Positions 14,075 through 14,551 of a stretch of 14,551 nt of DNA are shown piece after piece. The stretch comes from Thermococcus sp. Its GTDB lineage: Archaea; Methanobacteriota_B; Thermococci; Thermococcales; Thermococcaceae. The notes below the pieces were generated by a model. That model saw only the letters and a list, made by a program, of their open reading frames with translations. It ran no database searches and was not told where the DNA came from. The stretch spans positions 1 to 14,551 of the forward strand of contig JALVWX010000050.1 in NCBI GenBank assembly GCA_027023165.1. The letters run 5' to 3'. Numbering within the stretch: the first letter of the stretch is position 1; the number at the start of each line of letters is the position of its first letter. The position numbers and the translations under genes are program-made.

Positions 14075-14458
14075 TCATACCACAGAACCGATGATCTCCT
14101 CGTCCACTCTCGCGACCTCCGAGAGAAGTTCTCCAAGCTCGCCCCCAACTGCCCCGGCAAAAAGGCCCATGTTCATGCCGAAGACATAAATCCCGTCGGG
14201 CATCTCTATGACCGAGAACTTGCAGGGCATCATCGCGGAAATCCAGCGGTTCTCCGGTTTGCTGATGGCCTTCGTTGCGAACTCCCTGTTGCAGACCTCG
14301 ATGATGGCGAACTGAATTCCAACCTTTTCTCTGAAGTTGTACTCACCTATGACCGTCCAGCCGAGTTCCTCAGTTTTCTTCTTCAGCCTTTCGACCGTCT
14401 CTTCAAATCCGTACCTGCTCTTGATGCCTTTCACCATCTGCTTCATAATTTCCTCCAT
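14075..14458 (-). CDS. DUF302-family protein
   Basis: This 127-aa protein resembles the DUF302 family: GFEETVERLKKKTEELGWTVIGEYNFREKVG (residues 17-47), then IIEVCNREFATKAISKPENRWISAMMPCKFSVIE with Cys56 and Cys79 at the positions where the family often has EVCNP and LPC. No function is established for the family, to my knowledge; a role in metal, sulfur or redox sensing is sometimes suspected from its conserved Cys/Met residues. No signal peptide or membrane helix is clear. I chose the ATG at 14458 because GGTGA ends five bases before it; an ATG at 14464 and a GTG at 14467 lie within that ribosome binding site. Its promoter carries the same operator as fdhA and tetR, so it is probably co-regulated with the FHL operon. 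Confidence 0.8.
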   Translation of the reverse strand: MEEIMKQMVKGIKSRYGFEETVERLKKKTEELGWTVIGEYNFREKVGIQFAIIEVCNREFATKAISKPENRWISAMMPCKFSVIEMPDGIYVFGMNMGLFAGAVGGELGELLSEVARVDEEIIGSVV

Positions 14459-14468
14459 GGCCATCACC

Positions 14469-14482
14469 TGACTGACTGGTCA
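14469..14482. promoter_or_regulatory. Operator 3: TGAC-N6-GTCA palindrome upstream of the DUF302 gene
   Basis: TGACTGACTGGTCA keeps the outer TGAC/GTCA arms of operators 1 and 2 at the same 14-bp spacing. It also contains an offset inner palindrome, TGACTGGTCA (73-82). It overlaps the expected start site of the DUF302 transcript, next to its ribosome binding site, and is 8 bases from the shared TATA region of a divergent gene. Confidence 0.7.
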
Positions 14483-14490
14483 GGAAAAGG

Positions 14491-14500
14491 TCTATAAATC
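14491..14500. promoter_or_regulatory. Divergently readable TATA element (DUF302 gene / next gene)
   Basis: The bases TCTATAAATC give CTATAAAT on the plus strand and GATTTATAG on the minus strand, both fair TATA boxes. On the minus strand the start site would fall near 14471, inside operator 3 and 13 bases before the DUF302 ATG. On the plus strand it would fall near 14521, just before an ATG at 14528. One element may therefore serve two divergent promoters. Confidence 0.5.
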
Positions 14501-14527
14501 GTTTTCTTTCACCTTTGGTTGATAACC

Positions 14528-14551
14528 ATGGCCCTGATGCTCGCTGGAAGG
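14528..14551 (+). CDS. Start of a divergent gene cut by the window edge
   Basis: An ATG at 14528 opens eight codons (MALMLAGR) to the window end. Support comes only from the well-placed TATA-like element about 30 bases upstream; there is no ribosome binding site, so it would be read from a nearly leaderless transcript. The product cannot be identified. Confidence 0.35.

Overview
The window looks like a chromosomal segment of a hyperthermophilic archaeon of the order Thermococcales, most likely Thermococcus or a close relative. The evidence is archaeal TATA boxes, GGTGA-type ribosome binding sites, dense gene packing with 1-10 nt junctions, and a formate-hydrogenlyase-like (FHL) gene order that I recall from Thermococcus litoralis (fdhAB-mhyCDEFGH). 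No stretch longer than about 140 bases is without a gene. I see no rRNA, tRNA, CRISPR array or insertion sequence.

Left part, + strand (1-1577): the C-terminal end of a HEPN-type protein, then a HycI-type [NiFe]-hydrogenase maturation protease. Next comes a two-gene toxin-antitoxin-like module: a 117-aa helical protein and a PIN-domain protein. The PIN reading frame is broken by an apparent one-base deletion in an A-run near position 1160.

Centre, - strand (13270 down to 1635): one long transcription unit. In order it encodes FdhA (molybdo/tungstopterin catalytic subunit), FdhB (16-Cys polyferredoxin), MhyC and MhyD (antiporter-like membrane subunits), MhyE (NuoH-like), MhyF (HycE-like NuoC/NuoD fusion carrying the Ni-Fe site), MhyG (two-cluster ferredoxin), MhyH (NuoB-like), an orphan 108-aa protein, a nucleotidyltransferase-fold protein and MobA. 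The inferred job is oxidation of formate, or of a related two-electron donor, at FdhA. Electrons then pass FdhB to MhyG to MhyH to the Ni-Fe site to make H2, with ion translocation through MhyC/D/E. MobA makes the dinucleotide form of the cofactor that FdhA needs. The HycI-type protease at the left edge has its matching substrate in MhyF, which carries an uncleaved 30-residue C-terminal tail.

Right part (13388-14551): a TetR-family repressor and a DUF302 protein, both on the - strand, and the first eight codons of a divergent + strand gene. The most informative observation is that three 14-bp palindromes of the form TGAC-N6-GTCA lie in the promoter/leader regions of fdhA, the tetR gene and the DUF302 gene. 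They define a likely single-regulator regulon.

A second point is that FdhA lacks, by my by-eye alignment, both the His next to the catalytic Cys (Gln here) and the active-site Arg (Pro here) of well-studied formate dehydrogenases. No formate transporter or Mrp antiporter genes are present in the cluster. The true substrate is therefore open.
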